Positions 1-10,260 of a stretch of DNA of 64,000 nucleotides are shown here, one piece after another. A model generated the notes under the pieces. That model saw nothing but the letters and a program-made list of their open reading frames with translations. It made no database searches and was not told the origin of the DNA. The number at the start of each line of letters is the position of its first letter. Position 1 is the stretch's first letter. The position numbers were made by a program, and so were the translations under genes. Origin of the DNA: Taxillus chinensis (lineage: Eukaryota > Streptophyta > Magnoliopsida > Santalales > Loranthaceae); assembly GCA_023512835.1 (NCBI GenBank), contig CM042088.1:14066078-14130077 (forward strand), written 5' to 3'.

Positions 1-837
1 GTTGATAGGCCCAATGATAATGCAGAGATAAGAGAGCCTACAGCTGGAGGGCAGTCACCTGTACTAGAAACCCCAGAAGTTAGGGGTACATTACCTGTTC
101 TGCTAAGTTCTCTTGGAGAGTCTGAGCTAGAGGACTTTTATGTTGAGTATGCCAAAGCTCACATGACCCCCACTGAGTTGAGGAAGGCATGGATAGCCTT
201 TGGCAAGAAGATGGTAGATAGATACCATCTAATCAGTTGGTTGGTAGAGCAGGGTCTTGTGAGGAGAGACCCAGTGGAAGCTGTCTCGATGGTTGCCCCA
301 TCTCCTATCATGGGCGAAACTCCTAACATATTAACTCCCCATGGTGCCGAGATGGCTAAGAATGCTGAGGAAGAGGAGGAGGCACCTACTGTTGAAGCCA
401 AAAGTGACTGTGATGCAGAGGAAGTACCACCTACTTTTGAGTATATAAAGGTGGCTGAGATGACCACCCCACTTGAACCAGAGACTCATCAAGTGGTCAC
501 TCAGAGGAGTGAGGACTTAACCTCCCTCATCCCATCAGCTATTCTATTGGCTTCCACCTCTCACTTGCACTCCTTGACTGCTGAGGAAGTGGACTATATT
601 GCTGATAAGGTATTAGAAAAACTGACCACGTCTGGACTGTTAAATTTCACACCTACCATTCAAGCAGTCGAGGGACGATTTTCTGCAGTGGAGGGAATGG
701 AAAAGCTCAGAAATGAAGTTGAACTTTTTGACTTTGAGTTAGAAAGGGTCAAGACTGAACTGGAATCCCTCAACAGAGTAAGCACTGAAGGGTTTAAATG
801 CCTCGCTAGATCTGACCACTGCTCAACTCCTGCGTGA
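1..837 (+). CDS. Unknown downstream ORF (ORF3 position) of C1, 5' partial
   Basis: The reading frame is open from base 1 to a TGA at 835-837, giving 278 residues and no start inside the window. I recognise no known domain. Around residues 45-85 lies a basic/hydrophobic segment. Residues 120-145 are Glu-rich with a run of five Glu. The C-terminal 40 residues have heptad-like spacing (around VEGMEKLRNEVELFDFELER) and probably form a coiled coil. The frame lies directly upstream of the polypurine cluster and 3' LTR, where Sireviruses carry their optional env-like or ORF3 gene. No signal peptide or membrane segment is visible. It is better preserved than its C2 counterpart. Function unknown. Confidence 0.55.
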   Translation, partial: VDRPNDNAEIREPTAGGQSPVLETPEVRGTLPVLLSSLGESELEDFYVEYAKAHMTPTELRKAWIAFGKKMVDRYHLISWLVEQGLVRRDPVEAVSMVAPSPIMGETPNILTPHGAEMAKNAEEEEEAPTVEAKSDCDAEEVPPTFEYIKVAEMTTPLEPETHQVVTQRSEDLTSLIPSAILLASTSHLHSLTAEEVDYIADKVLEKLTTSGLLNFTPTIQAVEGRFSAVEGMEKLRNEVELFDFELERVKTELESLNRVSTEGFKCLARSDHCSTPA

Positions 838-1073
838 GCAAACAGTTGTTTTTCTGTTTACCCAAAGTGTAGAATATTTTGACTTTAAACCATAACTGTC
901 TTGTACTCTACTTAATTGTACACTGCTCTTCCGCTTTCTTCTTTCTGTGTTTTCTGTGTACTTCCTTTATCTCAGTTACTTTTTGTGTATGTCTTTGCTC
1001 GGCTGCCTGCTGTTCTGTGATTTATTTCATTGCTCCCATGTGATTTGTGTTCTGGTGCTTGTTCCTCACCCCA

Positions 1074-1316
1074 GAAAGGGGGAGTATATCTCAGGGGGAG
1101 CAAAGGCCGTCGTAGGGGGACTTATCTTTGACAGGAGGCAGCTAACGCAACTTCATCCCTACTGGGGAGAGGAGTGTACCTTTTTGTAATTTTGATCTCC
1201 ACCAAATTTTTCATATGCAAAGATATATTCTGTTAACTTAAAACTGCCCATCAAACTCGTAGCCTTAGACTTCATGTTTTTCAACCGTTATCAGCTTACA
1301 TTAAATAGGGGGAGAT
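1074..1316 (+). promoter_or_regulatory. Cluster of polypurine tracts of C1, ending in the 3' PPT
   Basis: G-rich purine tracts occur at 1075-1084 (AAAGGGGGAG), 1091-1100, 1112-1120 and 1163-1173. The terminal tract AGGGGGAGA at 1307-1315 abuts the LTR and should prime plus-strand synthesis. C2 has a similar series. Multiple tracts of this kind are a known Sirevirus trait. The 837-1074 stretch before them is T-rich non-coding sequence with nothing else recognisable. Confidence 0.65.
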
Positions 1317-1972
1317 TGTTGGAAATATAGGATTTGATGAAGCTGCCAACATATAGTCTAAGTCTGGAGACTCGAAGATCTGAAGGTTGTAGGGTCGAAG
1401 AGTCGTAGTTCGTAGAAGTAAAACTGTCACAAGACATATTGGCGAGAGGCTTGTAGACTCGTAGGGTCTGGAGACTCGAAGCATATTGTGACAAAACACA
1501 TTGCGACTCGTAGATCCAGGGTCGAAGGTCGTTGAGTCACAGTACGAAAAAGAGAGCGTTACTGTAAGCAACGATTCAATTCAGAGACTCGTAGGGCCGA
1601 AGAATTCCAAAAGAACAGTAACCAAACTTAAATAACTCAAAGACTCGAAGCCTATAGAACTTAACAGAACTTAAAGTACCGCTAGACTCGTAGACTCAAG
1701 GGTCGTAGAGTCGCAGCCTTATAACACGGTTAAGAAAACAAGACTCGCAGACTCGTAGGTCGAAGGTCGAAGAGTCGAAGCCAAAAAGACTGACCAACTT
1801 AAATGAAACTGTAACTTGAGAGTCGAAGAGTCGTAGACTCAAGGCTCGTAGAGTCATAGACTCAAGGGATACAGGTATGTTAAAGAAACTGTCAGACATA
1901 TCACAAACTCGAACATCATAAAGGTAGAGAGTTACAGCTGAAGGGTCGTAGCCTTAAAGTCGAAAACTCGTA
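1317..1972 (+). repeat. 3' LTR of C1, truncated, made largely of a degenerate short-motif array
   Basis: The LTR starts TGTTGG directly after the polypurine tract. From about 1360 onward it is packed with degenerate copies of GACTCGTAG, GTCGAAGG and GAGTCGTAG, roughly one every 10-20 bases. GACTC and GAGTC are complementary, so many small hairpins are possible. The homologous C2 LTR (47381-48613) has the same texture with different unit order. The right end is missing; the join to D1 falls near 1965-1980. Confidence 0.65.
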
Positions 1973-2011
1973 GAATCAACTAATACTGGTGAATCACCTA
2001 ATACTAGTGAA

Positions 2012-2395
2012 TGTCACGGGGTCAGCCTTTATAGCAGCTTAACCCATGCGGCACCTATTTCCCACCCGTACGAAGGAACGCTAGGTCAGCCTAACTCGTT
2101 GCATTTGGATCGGAACCCATCGATCCGTTGTAAAGCAATTATGTAGGAAAGCGCTTAGCGGAAAAACGATTGAACGAAGGCAACAAAAGATTGTATTGAT
2201 TACTTGAAAGCTTTACAACATCACTCCCCTACATATAGATGTTAACACTTTTCTGGCTATCTCACCAGGAGACATCATATATGATCGAAATCTAAAATCT
2301 GTACAACTTACTCTATAAGCTAAGTTACAACACTTTACAAGGGGGAATACCCCAAAATAACCTAAGTATGCTAGGATAAGCCTCGGTCCGTGACA
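2012..2395 (-). repeat. 3' LTR of H (384 bp)
   Basis: The ends are TGTCACGG and CGTGACA. It matches the 386-bp partner at 7119-7504 along its length. A TATA-like stretch on the minus strand lies near 2232-2242. The left flank TGAA is the target duplication. Confidence 0.9.
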
Positions 2396-3489
2396 TTCTC
2401 CCCCTCCCGATTTCGTAGCGTCCTCGTTGCGTCTTCGGTTTCCTCGAACCTGTCGAACTGCTGGATGTAGCGTTCGGTCTCTTCCCGGTACTCTTCAATC
2501 TCTTTGGAGAATTGCCCTAGATCCTCTTCCTTCTCCCAACTTGCCTCTTCAACTGGCCTATTCTTCCATTGGACATAGTACTCCACCCGGCTTGGATCTA
2601 CGCCCCTTTTTGGCACGACTCTACAAGAGTGGATTTTCTCAATCTCTTTGGTGTAGGTCTTGCCTGTTAATGCTGTTGGTGTCCGCACCGCCCGCTGTCC
2701 GCTCGTATCTTCTAAGTCTTCATGGTAAGGCTTGAGCAAACTAACGTGGAACAGCGGATGCCTTTGTAAGCTAGTCGGGAGGTCCAGTTTGTATGAGACC
2801 TTCCCAACTCTCTTAAATACTTTGAAAGGCCCCTCATAGTGGCGCACCAAACCCTTATGCAATTGTCTAAGTGCTTTGGTTTGGTGCAGAAGGAGTTTGA
2901 GCATCACCATGTCTCCTTCTTGAAACTCCAAGGGCCTCCTTTGTTGATCCGCCCACTTCTTCATCTTCTTCGCCGCCTTGTGCAAGTATGCCCTGGCCAG
3001 ATCCGTCTGTTCATGCCATCCTTTTGCAAACTTGAACGCCGCAGGGCTCTTTCCAGTGTACCCCCGAGTGATGGAAGTGGGCGTCAATGGTTGCTGCCCA
3101 GTTGCAAGTTCGAACAGGCTCTCATTCGTGGACTCGCTCTTCTGCAAGTTATATGAGAATTGGGCTATGTCCAGCAACTTGGCCCAATCTCTTTGATTGA
3201 CGCTCACGTAGTGCCTCAGATACAGCTCCAGTAAGCTATTGACATGCTCAGTTTGGGCATCTGTTTGTGGGTAGAAACTTGTTGAAAAGTTTAAGTCCGA
3301 ACCCATTATCCGGAACAGCTCGGTCCAAAACCGCCCAGTAAATCGTGAGTCCAGATCGCTCACGATTTTGTTTGGAATGCCCCAATACTTCACCACATAC
3401 TTGAAGAATAGTCGGGCCGTGTCGTCTGCCGTGAAGTCCTTCGGAGCTAGAATAAAAACTCCATACTTAGAGAATCGGTCGACCACCAT
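2371..3489 (-). CDS. H integrase core/C-terminus with chromodomain (pol 3' part)
   Basis: An open frame of 372 residues. The N-terminal third is the rve integrase core: VVDRFSKYGVF, then VSDLDSRFTGRFW carrying the second catalytic Asp, then a PQTDAQTEHVNS segment that includes the catalytic Glu region. Residues about 185-250 are the integrase C-terminal fold (YEGPFKVFKRVGKVSYKLDL, HPLFHVSLLKPYHED). Residues 285-335 form a recognisable chromodomain (CRVVPKRGVDPSRVEYYVQW, then EEASWEKEEDL), which in chromoviruses guides integration to marked chromatin. The stop (TAG at 2371-2373) lies inside the 3' LTR, so the frame reads through the polypurine tract. The link to the upstream frame (3490-3600) is broken. 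Confidence 0.85.
   Translation of the reverse strand: MVVDRFSKYGVFILAPKDFTADDTARLFFKYVVKYWGIPNKIVSDLDSRFTGRFWTELFRIMGSDLNFSTSFYPQTDAQTEHVNSLLELYLRHYVSVNQRDWAKLLDIAQFSYNLQKSESTNESLFELATGQQPLTPTSITRGYTGKSPAAFKFAKGWHEQTDLARAYLHKAAKKMKKWADQQRRPLEFQEGDMVMLKLLLHQTKALRQLHKGLVRHYEGPFKVFKRVGKVSYKLDLPTSLQRHPLFHVSLLKPYHEDLEDTSGQRAVRTPTALTGKTYTKEIEKIHSCRVVPKRGVDPSRVEYYVQWKNRPVEEASWEKEEDLGQFSKEIEEYREETERYIQQFDRFEETEDATRTLRNREGENVTDRGLS
2396..2410 (-). promoter_or_regulatory. Polypurine tract of H
   Basis: On the minus strand this reads GGGAGGGGGAGAA and directly precedes the 3' LTR. It also encodes the last pol codons before the LTR. Confidence 0.8.
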
Positions 3490-4839
3490 AATGATCGTAT
3501 CGCATCCTTCGGATCTTGGGAGTCAAACAATGAAGTCCATCGAAACACTTTCCCAAGGTCTTTCCGGAGTAGGCAAAGATTCTAATAATCCCACCGATTG
3601 CTAATTCTCTATCTTGTCTTGTTGGCACACAAGACAAGTCCTCACGTACACTTGGACGTCCTCGTAAAGTTGAGGCCAGTAGTAGCTCCGTTCCACCAAT
3701 GCCAACGTACGATCGACTCCGGGATGGCCAGCCCACCGCCACTCGTGACATTCTTTGAGGATGTCTCTCCTCAAACTTCCCCATTTAGGAACGTACACCC
3801 GTTCTCCTCGAGTATGGAGCAAGTTATCCCTTAGCCAAAACCGCCGCGTCTTTCCTGCCTTGACGCATTCTACCAAGGACTTGGCTAATGGATGATGCTC
3901 CATTCCTTCCTTCAATTTGTCTACCAGGGGGAATTGTGGTTGGCTAATGGCTGCAAGTTCCGCCTTCCGACTTAGTGCATCAGCCACCACATTATTTGTG
4001 CCCGGTTTGTACTCGAGCACAAAGTCAAATTCCGCTAGGAGTCCTTGCCACCGTGCTTGCTTCGGAGTTAAGTTCCTTTGAGTTAGGAAATAACTCGTAG
4101 CAATGTTGTCCGTCTTCACCATGAACTTGGACCCTAATAAATAATGCCTCCACACCCGAAGGCAATGCATAACTGCCGTCATCTCATTTTCATGCACCGC
4201 GTACCTCCGTTCGGTGCCATTGAGTTTCCGGCTTTCATATGCTACAGGATGCCCCTCCTGCATAAGAACTCCACCGATGGCAAAGTCAGAAGCATCGGTG
4301 TGAACTTCATAAGGTTTCGTATGGTCCGGCAAGGCCATCACTGGTCCATTTGTCACCGCTTGCTTCAACTTCTCAAATGCCTCTCGGCAAGCAACATCCC
4401 ACACCCAAGTCTTATTCTTCTTTAATAGTTCCATCAAGGGTGCGGCAATGTGGGAATAGCCGCGGATGAATCTTCTATAGTAGTTAACCAAGCCAAGGAA
4501 GGAACGCATCTCAGGGACTTTCTTGGGCGTCTCCCATTCCTTGATGGCTAACACTTTCTTGTTATCCATCATTAACTGGCCGCCGCCAATAATGTGACCC
4601 AAGAAGGGTACCTCCTTCTTTGCAAAGTCACATTTCTCCTTCTTCACAAAAAGTTGGTTCTCCCTTAAGATTTGGAAAACCCGCCGTAAGTGTGCCTTGT
4701 GCTCCTCCAAGGTTTTGCTGTAGACGACAATGTCATCAAGGTACACCACGACAAATCTATCCAAGTATGGTTGGAAGATCCGGTTCATCAACGTACAGAA
4801 TGTGGCAGGGGCATTTGTGAGGCCAAAGAGCATCACCAA
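3490..4839 (-). pseudogene. H RT C-terminus, RNase H and integrase zinc domain
   Basis: The frame 3601-4839 gives 412 residues. It opens in RT ([11 protein letters not shown]), has the catalytic motif [12 protein letters not shown] with both Asp present, the RT connection ([15 protein letters not shown]), RNase H ([34 protein letters not shown]) and the integrase HHCC zinc region ([18 protein letters not shown], then CLVCQQDK). A stop at 3601 separates it from the integrase core. The 3490-3600 stretch encodes the missing core N-terminus in another frame. Motifs are intact although the polyprotein is broken. Confidence 0.85.
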
Positions 4840-5902
4840 GAACTCGTAAGAGCCATATCTTGTGACGCACGATTACTTTGCCTCATCACCTTCGGCTATC
4901 CGCACTTGCGAATATCCCAACCGCAAGTCTAGCTTTGAGAACCATCTCGCAGCACCAAGTTGATCAAACAAGTCGGATATGAGTGGGATGGGGTAGCTGT
5001 CCTTCACCGTAATCTTGTTTAGCGCCCTGCTGCATCAACCCATCGTGCTTCTTTTGGAACAACACCGGTGATCCAAATGGTGCTTTGGATGGCCGAATGA
5101 ACCCGGCATCCAACAAGTCTTTCAATTGTTTTTGAAGTTCCTCTAACTCCAGTGGTGCCATTCGATAGGGCACCACAGCAGTAGGCCTTGCACCGGCCTC
5201 TAGCTCAATCTTGTGGTCCACCTCCCGCTTCGGTGGAAGTTGTTTGGGGAGTTCGGGTGGCATAACGTCCCCAAACTCTTCAAGGACCGTCTTCACTTCG
5301 GTTGGAGGCTCTTCCCCAACACTTGGGCATTCTTCCTTTACCATGGCAATGAAGGTTGGCTCTTGTCGCCTAACTCCTTTGGACAGTTGGAGCGCCGAAA
5401 GAGACTTCGCCTTGAGCTCTTCCTCCCTCATTACCTTCACCATGCACGTTTTTCCCTTGTCCATGATGCACATTGTGTTGGTGCTTGGAATTGGAATTGC
5501 CCGCACTTGGTCAACGAACTCCATCCCCAGCACCATGGGATAGTCGTCCATTGACACCATGGAGAGATTCACCTTGCCTCTCCACTCGCCGATACTTAGC
5601 TCAACACCTCGAGCCACGCCATTGATTAGACTGGCACTGGAGTTCACCGTCTTCATTCAGCCCTTCTCTTCCTTGTAGACTATCCCCAGTCTATGAGCTT
5701 CTTCCACCTTTATGAAGTTGTTGGTTGCACCCGTGTCCACCAAGGCTTTAGTTTTAAGGTTGTTAGCCTTAGCGAGCACATACGTGCGCCCCTTCTGTCG
5801 TCCGGATGGTGGCACCTCCACCTTCGCCTTGATTGCATTGAGGAGTTGCAAGGAACCAAGTCTTGGATCCCTCGCATCTCTGTCTTCGTCTTCGTTGATC
5901 AT
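4840..5902 (-). pseudogene. H protease and RT N-terminus
   Basis: Around 5657-5902 the frame carries the retropepsin active site ALVDTGATNNFI. Around 4964-5656 the protease C-terminal part (YPMVLGMEFVDQVRAI) is followed by RT fingers (VDHKIELEAGA, VPYRMAPLELEELQKQL, IRPSKAPFGSPVLFQKKHDG). Stops at 5657 and near 4960, together with frame changes between 4840 and 4963, break it. It continues into the RT palm in the next entry. Confidence 0.8.
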
Positions 5903-7050
5903 TGCGGAAAGCTTAGAGCGCTTTGGGCACTCGAACGCCTTGTGAGGGCCTTCACAAAGGAAACAAGAGATCCTTGGTTCTCCCCATCCTTGGAACTATT
6001 CATGAAATGTTTTGGGAAAAAGTCCTTAGATGGTTGGAAGGGTCTCCCTTTTCCTTCACTTCGGTTGTCTCCCCCACATTTCTCCTTGTGGAACCTGTTC
6101 GCCTTGGAAGTCGATGAAAAATTGGTGGTCTTCTTCGGTTTCTTGTATTCGATGAGAGATTCGGCCACCACCATGGCTGACGCCAGGTCCTGTACATTCC
6201 TCCGCTGCAGCTCCAACTTCGCCCATTATTGCAATCTGTCCATGAAGGAAAATAGTGAATCCTTCGTGGACATATCCGGAATCTCCAATATAAGCTCTGA
6301 AAATTCGAGGACGTACTCTCACACCGTGCCTTTGTGGGTAAGGCGCCGAAGTTTCGCCCGAGACTCATCTTCCGTGTTCTGGGGATAGAACTAGGCCTTG
6401 ATCTCCTGCTTGAAATCCGCCCAATTATTGATAATGCAAAGGCCACACTCCTTGTTGGCATATCATCGCCTCCACCACACCATAGCCGAATCGACTAAGT
6501 ATAGTGGAGCGTTCTTCACCTTCTTTGCCTCGTCGACAATGTTCAAGGCGTCGAAGTACTGCTCCAAGGTCCAGAGGAAGTTGTCTAACTCCCTCGCATT
6601 CCTTCACCCAGCATAGGTCTTAGGATTTGGCACATCGATTTTGGAGTTGGAATGGCCGCCAACGCCACCTTGGGTGACTGCCATCTTGCATAGAGACCAA
6701 TCCGCCTTGATCTCTTTGATTTCCTCTTGCATCGCCAGGATTTGGGACATGAGAGAACCCTTTAAGCCCTCGAATCGAGAATTCATGTCATCCATGACGG
6801 AGTTGAGAAGTCCTTGCATCCTTCCATAGCATTCCTCACCCTCTGAGTCCAGCCTTTCGATGCTTCCAAAGTGCTCCTTGATCAACTCCATCTAGTCGGT
6901 TAACGCCAACTCCACTTTGGCTAGCCAACTCTCCAGCGGACATGTTTCCCTTGAAATGGACTTGTCTCTCCGCTGTTCCTTAGCGGTTTGTTCCTTCTCG
7001 CGGCCTTCGTGCCCACCAGCACTAATGACAATGGATCCTCCGTTTGTCAT
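5903..7050 (-). pseudogene. H gag, frameshifted
   Basis: An ATG at 7050-7048 opens a leader (MTNGGSIVISAGGHEG), stopped by a TAG just before 6891. The frame 6604-6891 carries a coiled-coil-like segment, then the capsid start around DVPNPKTYAG. The retrotransposon gag core (about DAKELDNFLWTLEQYFDAL to WWRRCY) lies at about 6420-6600 in a shifted frame. The C-terminal basic part (RFHKEKCGGDNRSEGKG) lies at 5903-6216. At least three frame changes. The usual CCHC knuckle is not clear. Confidence 0.7.
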
Positions 7051-7105
7051 TTTTACACCGTCTCAAAGTTTTCGATTGTTCCATCGAACTTTAGCACCAA
7101 CCGTG

Positions 7106-7117
7106 CTCTGATACCAC
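7106..7117 (-). promoter_or_regulatory. Primer binding site of H (tRNA-iMet)
   Basis: On the minus strand TGGTATCAGAGC follows the 5' LTR after one base. This is complementary to the 3' end of plant initiator tRNA-Met. Confidence 0.9.
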
Positions 7118-7118
7118 T

Positions 7119-7504
7119 TGTCACAGGGTCAGCCTTTATAGTAGCTTAACCTGTGCGGCACCTAGTTCCCACCCATACGAAGGAACGCTAGGTCGGCCTA
7201 ACTCGTCACATTTGGATTGGAACTCATCAATCCGTTGTAAAGCAATTGTGTAGGGAAGCGCTTAGCGGAAAAAATGATTAAACGAAGGCAACAAACGATT
7301 GTATTGATTGCTTGAAAGCCTTACAACATCACTCCCCTACATATATATGTTAACACTTTTCTGGCTATGTCACCAGGAGACATCATATATGATCGAAATC
7401 TAAAATCTCTACAACTTACTCTATAAGCTAAGTTACAACACTTTACAAGGGGGAAATACCCCAAAATAACCTAAGTATGCTAGGATAAGCCTCGGTCCGT
7501 GACA
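7119..7504 (-). repeat. 5' LTR of H (386 bp)
   Basis: Same termini and length as 2012-2395. It is followed on the right by TGAA (7505-7508), completing the 4-bp duplication. Confidence 0.9.
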
Positions 7505-8990
7505 TGAAGCAACAAGAAATGCTACTGATGATGCTTCAGAAGACTCAGACTCAGGATTTCCACATAACTCCGAAAAAAATGTTACAAATATTCATTACAC
7601 CGGAGAACCTTCAAGTCCGTGCGGACCAGTTAATACTGAAACTCATAGTGCTGAAGAACCTCCAAGTTCTTCCAGAACTGTTCATCTTACGGATACAGTT
7701 GGCCCGGAAGAAGCTCAACCAGCCGATGTACAAGATCCACCCGATCTGGCTGAGCTACAAATCATTAACTACTCTCCACCACTTGCACAGAACTATAGGT
7801 GGACTCGGAACCACCCATCAGATCAAGTGATTGGTGATCCTACTGTTGGAGTAAGAACGAGGGCAACCACTTCCAATCTGTGCCTCTACTCGTGTTTTCT
7901 ATCACAGATGGAGCCTAAGGTGGTGGATGAAGCCCTTCAGGATTCAAACTGGATAGACGCTATGCAAGAAGAGCTTAATCAGTTCAAGAGGAATGAAGTG
8001 TGGACTTTAGTACCAAGGTCGAGGTCGCAACAAGTTATTGGAGTTAAATGGGTGTTCTGGAATAAATTAGATACTGATGGAATAGTAATCCGGAACAAAG
8101 CTAGACTAGTAGCCAGAGGATACCGTCAAGAAGAAGGCATTGACTATGATGAGACCTTTGCTCCAGTAGCTAGACTTGAGGCAATCCGAATGTTCCTAGC
8201 GTATGCATCATATGAAAAGTTCAAGGTTTATCAAATGGACGTTAAGAGCACATTTCTTAATAGAGATCTTCAAGAGGAGGTTTATGTTGAACAACCTCCA
8301 GGCTTTGTTGAACACAAGGCTAAACATATGGTATATAAACTTCAGAAAGCCTTGTACAGATTGAAGCAAGCTCCAAGAGCCTGGTATGACACACTGTGAG
8401 AATTCTTGCTCGAACATAATTTCAGAAAAGGGAAGATAGACACCACACTATTTCTACGAAAAGAGAAAGATCATTCTCTAATCGTACAAATCTATGTGGA
8501 TGACACATCATTTTCGGATCATCAAATCCAAAGCTTTGTGAAGAGTTTACGAAGTTGATGACTGGCAAATTTGAAATGAGTATGATGGGAGAGTTAACGT
8601 ACTTCCTTGGAATAGAGGTTAAACAAATGAAGGATGGAATCTTCATAAACCAAGCCAAGTACACATGGGATTTAATCAAGAAGTTCGGTATGGACACCTC
8701 ATCTTCCGTAAAGACTCCCATGCAGTCAGTGCAAAGTTAGATCCTGATACTAATGGAAAATCAGTAAATGTGACTGAATACAGAGGTATGATTGGATCAT
8801 TGGTGTACTTTACAGCAAGTTGCCCGGACATAATGTTTGCAACTTGCATTTGTTCAAGAAATCAGGCGGATCCCAAAGAGTCACACATGCTTCATGCAAA
8901 ACGGATATTGCGGTATCTCAAAGGGACAGTGAATTTGGGACTCTGGTATCCAAAGGAGTCCAACTTCTCTTTATCCAGATATTCAGATGC
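7505..8990 (+). pseudogene. D1 pol: integrase-RT linker and reverse transcriptase
   Basis: The frame is open from 7506 to a TGA at 8397-8399 and continues the frame of 1982-2011 left of H. It shows the copia linker ending ([15 protein letters not shown]), the RT start ([18 protein letters not shown]), [33 protein letters not shown], the first catalytic Asp ([15 protein letters not shown]) and [13 protein letters not shown]. After the nonsense codon the frame resumes with the YVDD motif near 8493-8505, where an extra 2 bp shifts the frame. It then continues through MTGKFEMSMMGELTYFLGIE to RNase H, cut at 8990 by A. Not functional. Confidence 0.9.
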
Positions 8991-9995
8991 TGTCACGCCC
9001 CGAATTTCCAACCCGAGGAAACTGGTTCATGACTCCCCCTTTACCCACGCGGTGGAGAAGGGGGTAGGATACAATACTCACACAGGACATCATACACTAC
9101 ACGGCTGATATTCAGAAAGACAAAATCATAAATTTATTAAATTCAAATCAGGATAAACGTTTACAAATCCACATGCCTTTATTATAATAAAACCCACTTT
9201 ACAATATCTCCCCACTAGGGTACAAAGCCTCCCAAAAGTAATACAAATAACATAAATCAAAACCACAAATAGAACTATTGTCCACCTTGGTGTTCCCACC
9301 TAACGCCTATAGGTCCCTGAGAAAAACATAATATAATAGGAGGGGTGAGCAACCACAGCTCAGTAGGGATTAAATATCCCCAACCCATCCCATGCACCTA
9401 ACCACTACATGAGAACATGTACTAGTGCAGTGTTGTGGCAGTAGTAATTACAAGTAAAGCACACCACTCAAATGGGCGCAATCACAGCCCCAGCCACACT
9501 GGCTCCACAGCCTCACAGGCTACCAATTTCACAGCTTTCCAGGCTAACAATTTAACCGCCTCTTAGGCAAATGTTTAATTGCCTCTCGGGCAAATGTTTA
9601 ACCGCCTCTCAGGCAAATAGTTTAACCGCCTCTCAGGCGAACAATTCCCACAGCCTCTCAGGCTAACAATCATACAATCAAACACATAACATACATTTCT
9701 GCCACATAGGCATAACCTCAAACACATAACGTGCATAGTCACACAGACATATTATCAAACACATAACATGTGTGCCCTCACAGGCATAATATCAAACACT
9801 TGATTTGCATAGTCTCACAGGCAGAACATCGAACACATAGCGTGCACACATTCACAGGTTCACAAACTCAGCCACACATGCATAAAAACAAACACCTAGC
9901 ATGCGTAATCCCCAGCCTCATGGGCATATATACAAATATCCAAGCAAATACGCCATTGAAGGCCAACATCCATATAGGAGATCACACCTATATGG

Positions 9996-9998
<3 letters not shown>

Positions 9999-10046
<48 letters not shown>
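9999..10046. repeat. TA/CA microsatellite in LTR A
   Basis: About 16 TA units pass into a CA run. The same place in E's LTRs has shorter TA tracts (38276-38303 and 45371-45389). Confidence 0.9.
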
Positions 10047-10049
<3 letters not shown>

Positions 10050-10260
10050 TATACAATAGACTGCCTATCAGAAGGCCAAAACCCTGGGATAGGTTCAAGG
10101 AAGAACAGAACCCCCTACCTCAGGAAGATCCTCCTTGCTCTTGCTCCCACGTTAGACGCCGTCCACCCACGCGAGTCACCCCAGCAGCAACGCTCAAGAA
10201 CCCTCTCTTTTTACCCCCCTCTCTCTCTCTCTCTCTCTCTTGCGACGTCTAACAACAAAA

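Larger units (their letters stand above)
1..1972 (+). mobile_element. Sirevirus-like Ty1/copia element C1, 3' end
   Basis: This is the 3' part of a copia element entering from the left edge: a downstream ORF, a cluster of polypurine tracts, the priming tract AGGGGGAGA and an LTR beginning TGTTGG. The same order, with recognisable similarity, occurs in C2 (36792-48613), which defines the family. Extra polypurine tracts before the true one and an extra ORF after pol are traits described for Sireviruses. No RT of this copy is in the window, so the lineage is inferred. The LTR stops near 1972, where D1 pol coding sequence starts without any LTR or target duplication, so a deletion joins the two elements. 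Confidence 0.7.
2012..7504 (-). mobile_element. Ty3/gypsy chromovirus H, full-length with degraded genes
   Basis: Paired LTRs at 2012-2395 and 7119-7504 start TGTCAC and end GTGACA, and differ by a few percent, mostly transitions. A tRNA-iMet primer site lies beside the right (5') LTR and a polypurine tract beside the left (3') one. TGAA flanks both ends (2008-2011 and 7505-7508), a 4-bp target duplication. Domain order on the minus strand is gag, protease, RT, RNase H, integrase, chromodomain. The target is the pol gene of D1, whose frame continues across the insertion. Confidence 0.9.

Noticed and set aside
7106..7117. tRNA gene fragments (TGGTATCAGAGC sites, also in E, G and T)
   Set aside because: Only 12 bases match the tRNA 3' end, on the strand and at the spot of a retroelement primer binding site; no cloverleaf around them.
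9770..10252. 160-codon ORF with a Tyr/Ile run in LTR A
   Set aside because: It is a translation of the TA/CA microsatellite and the CT-rich leader on the non-transcribed strand.
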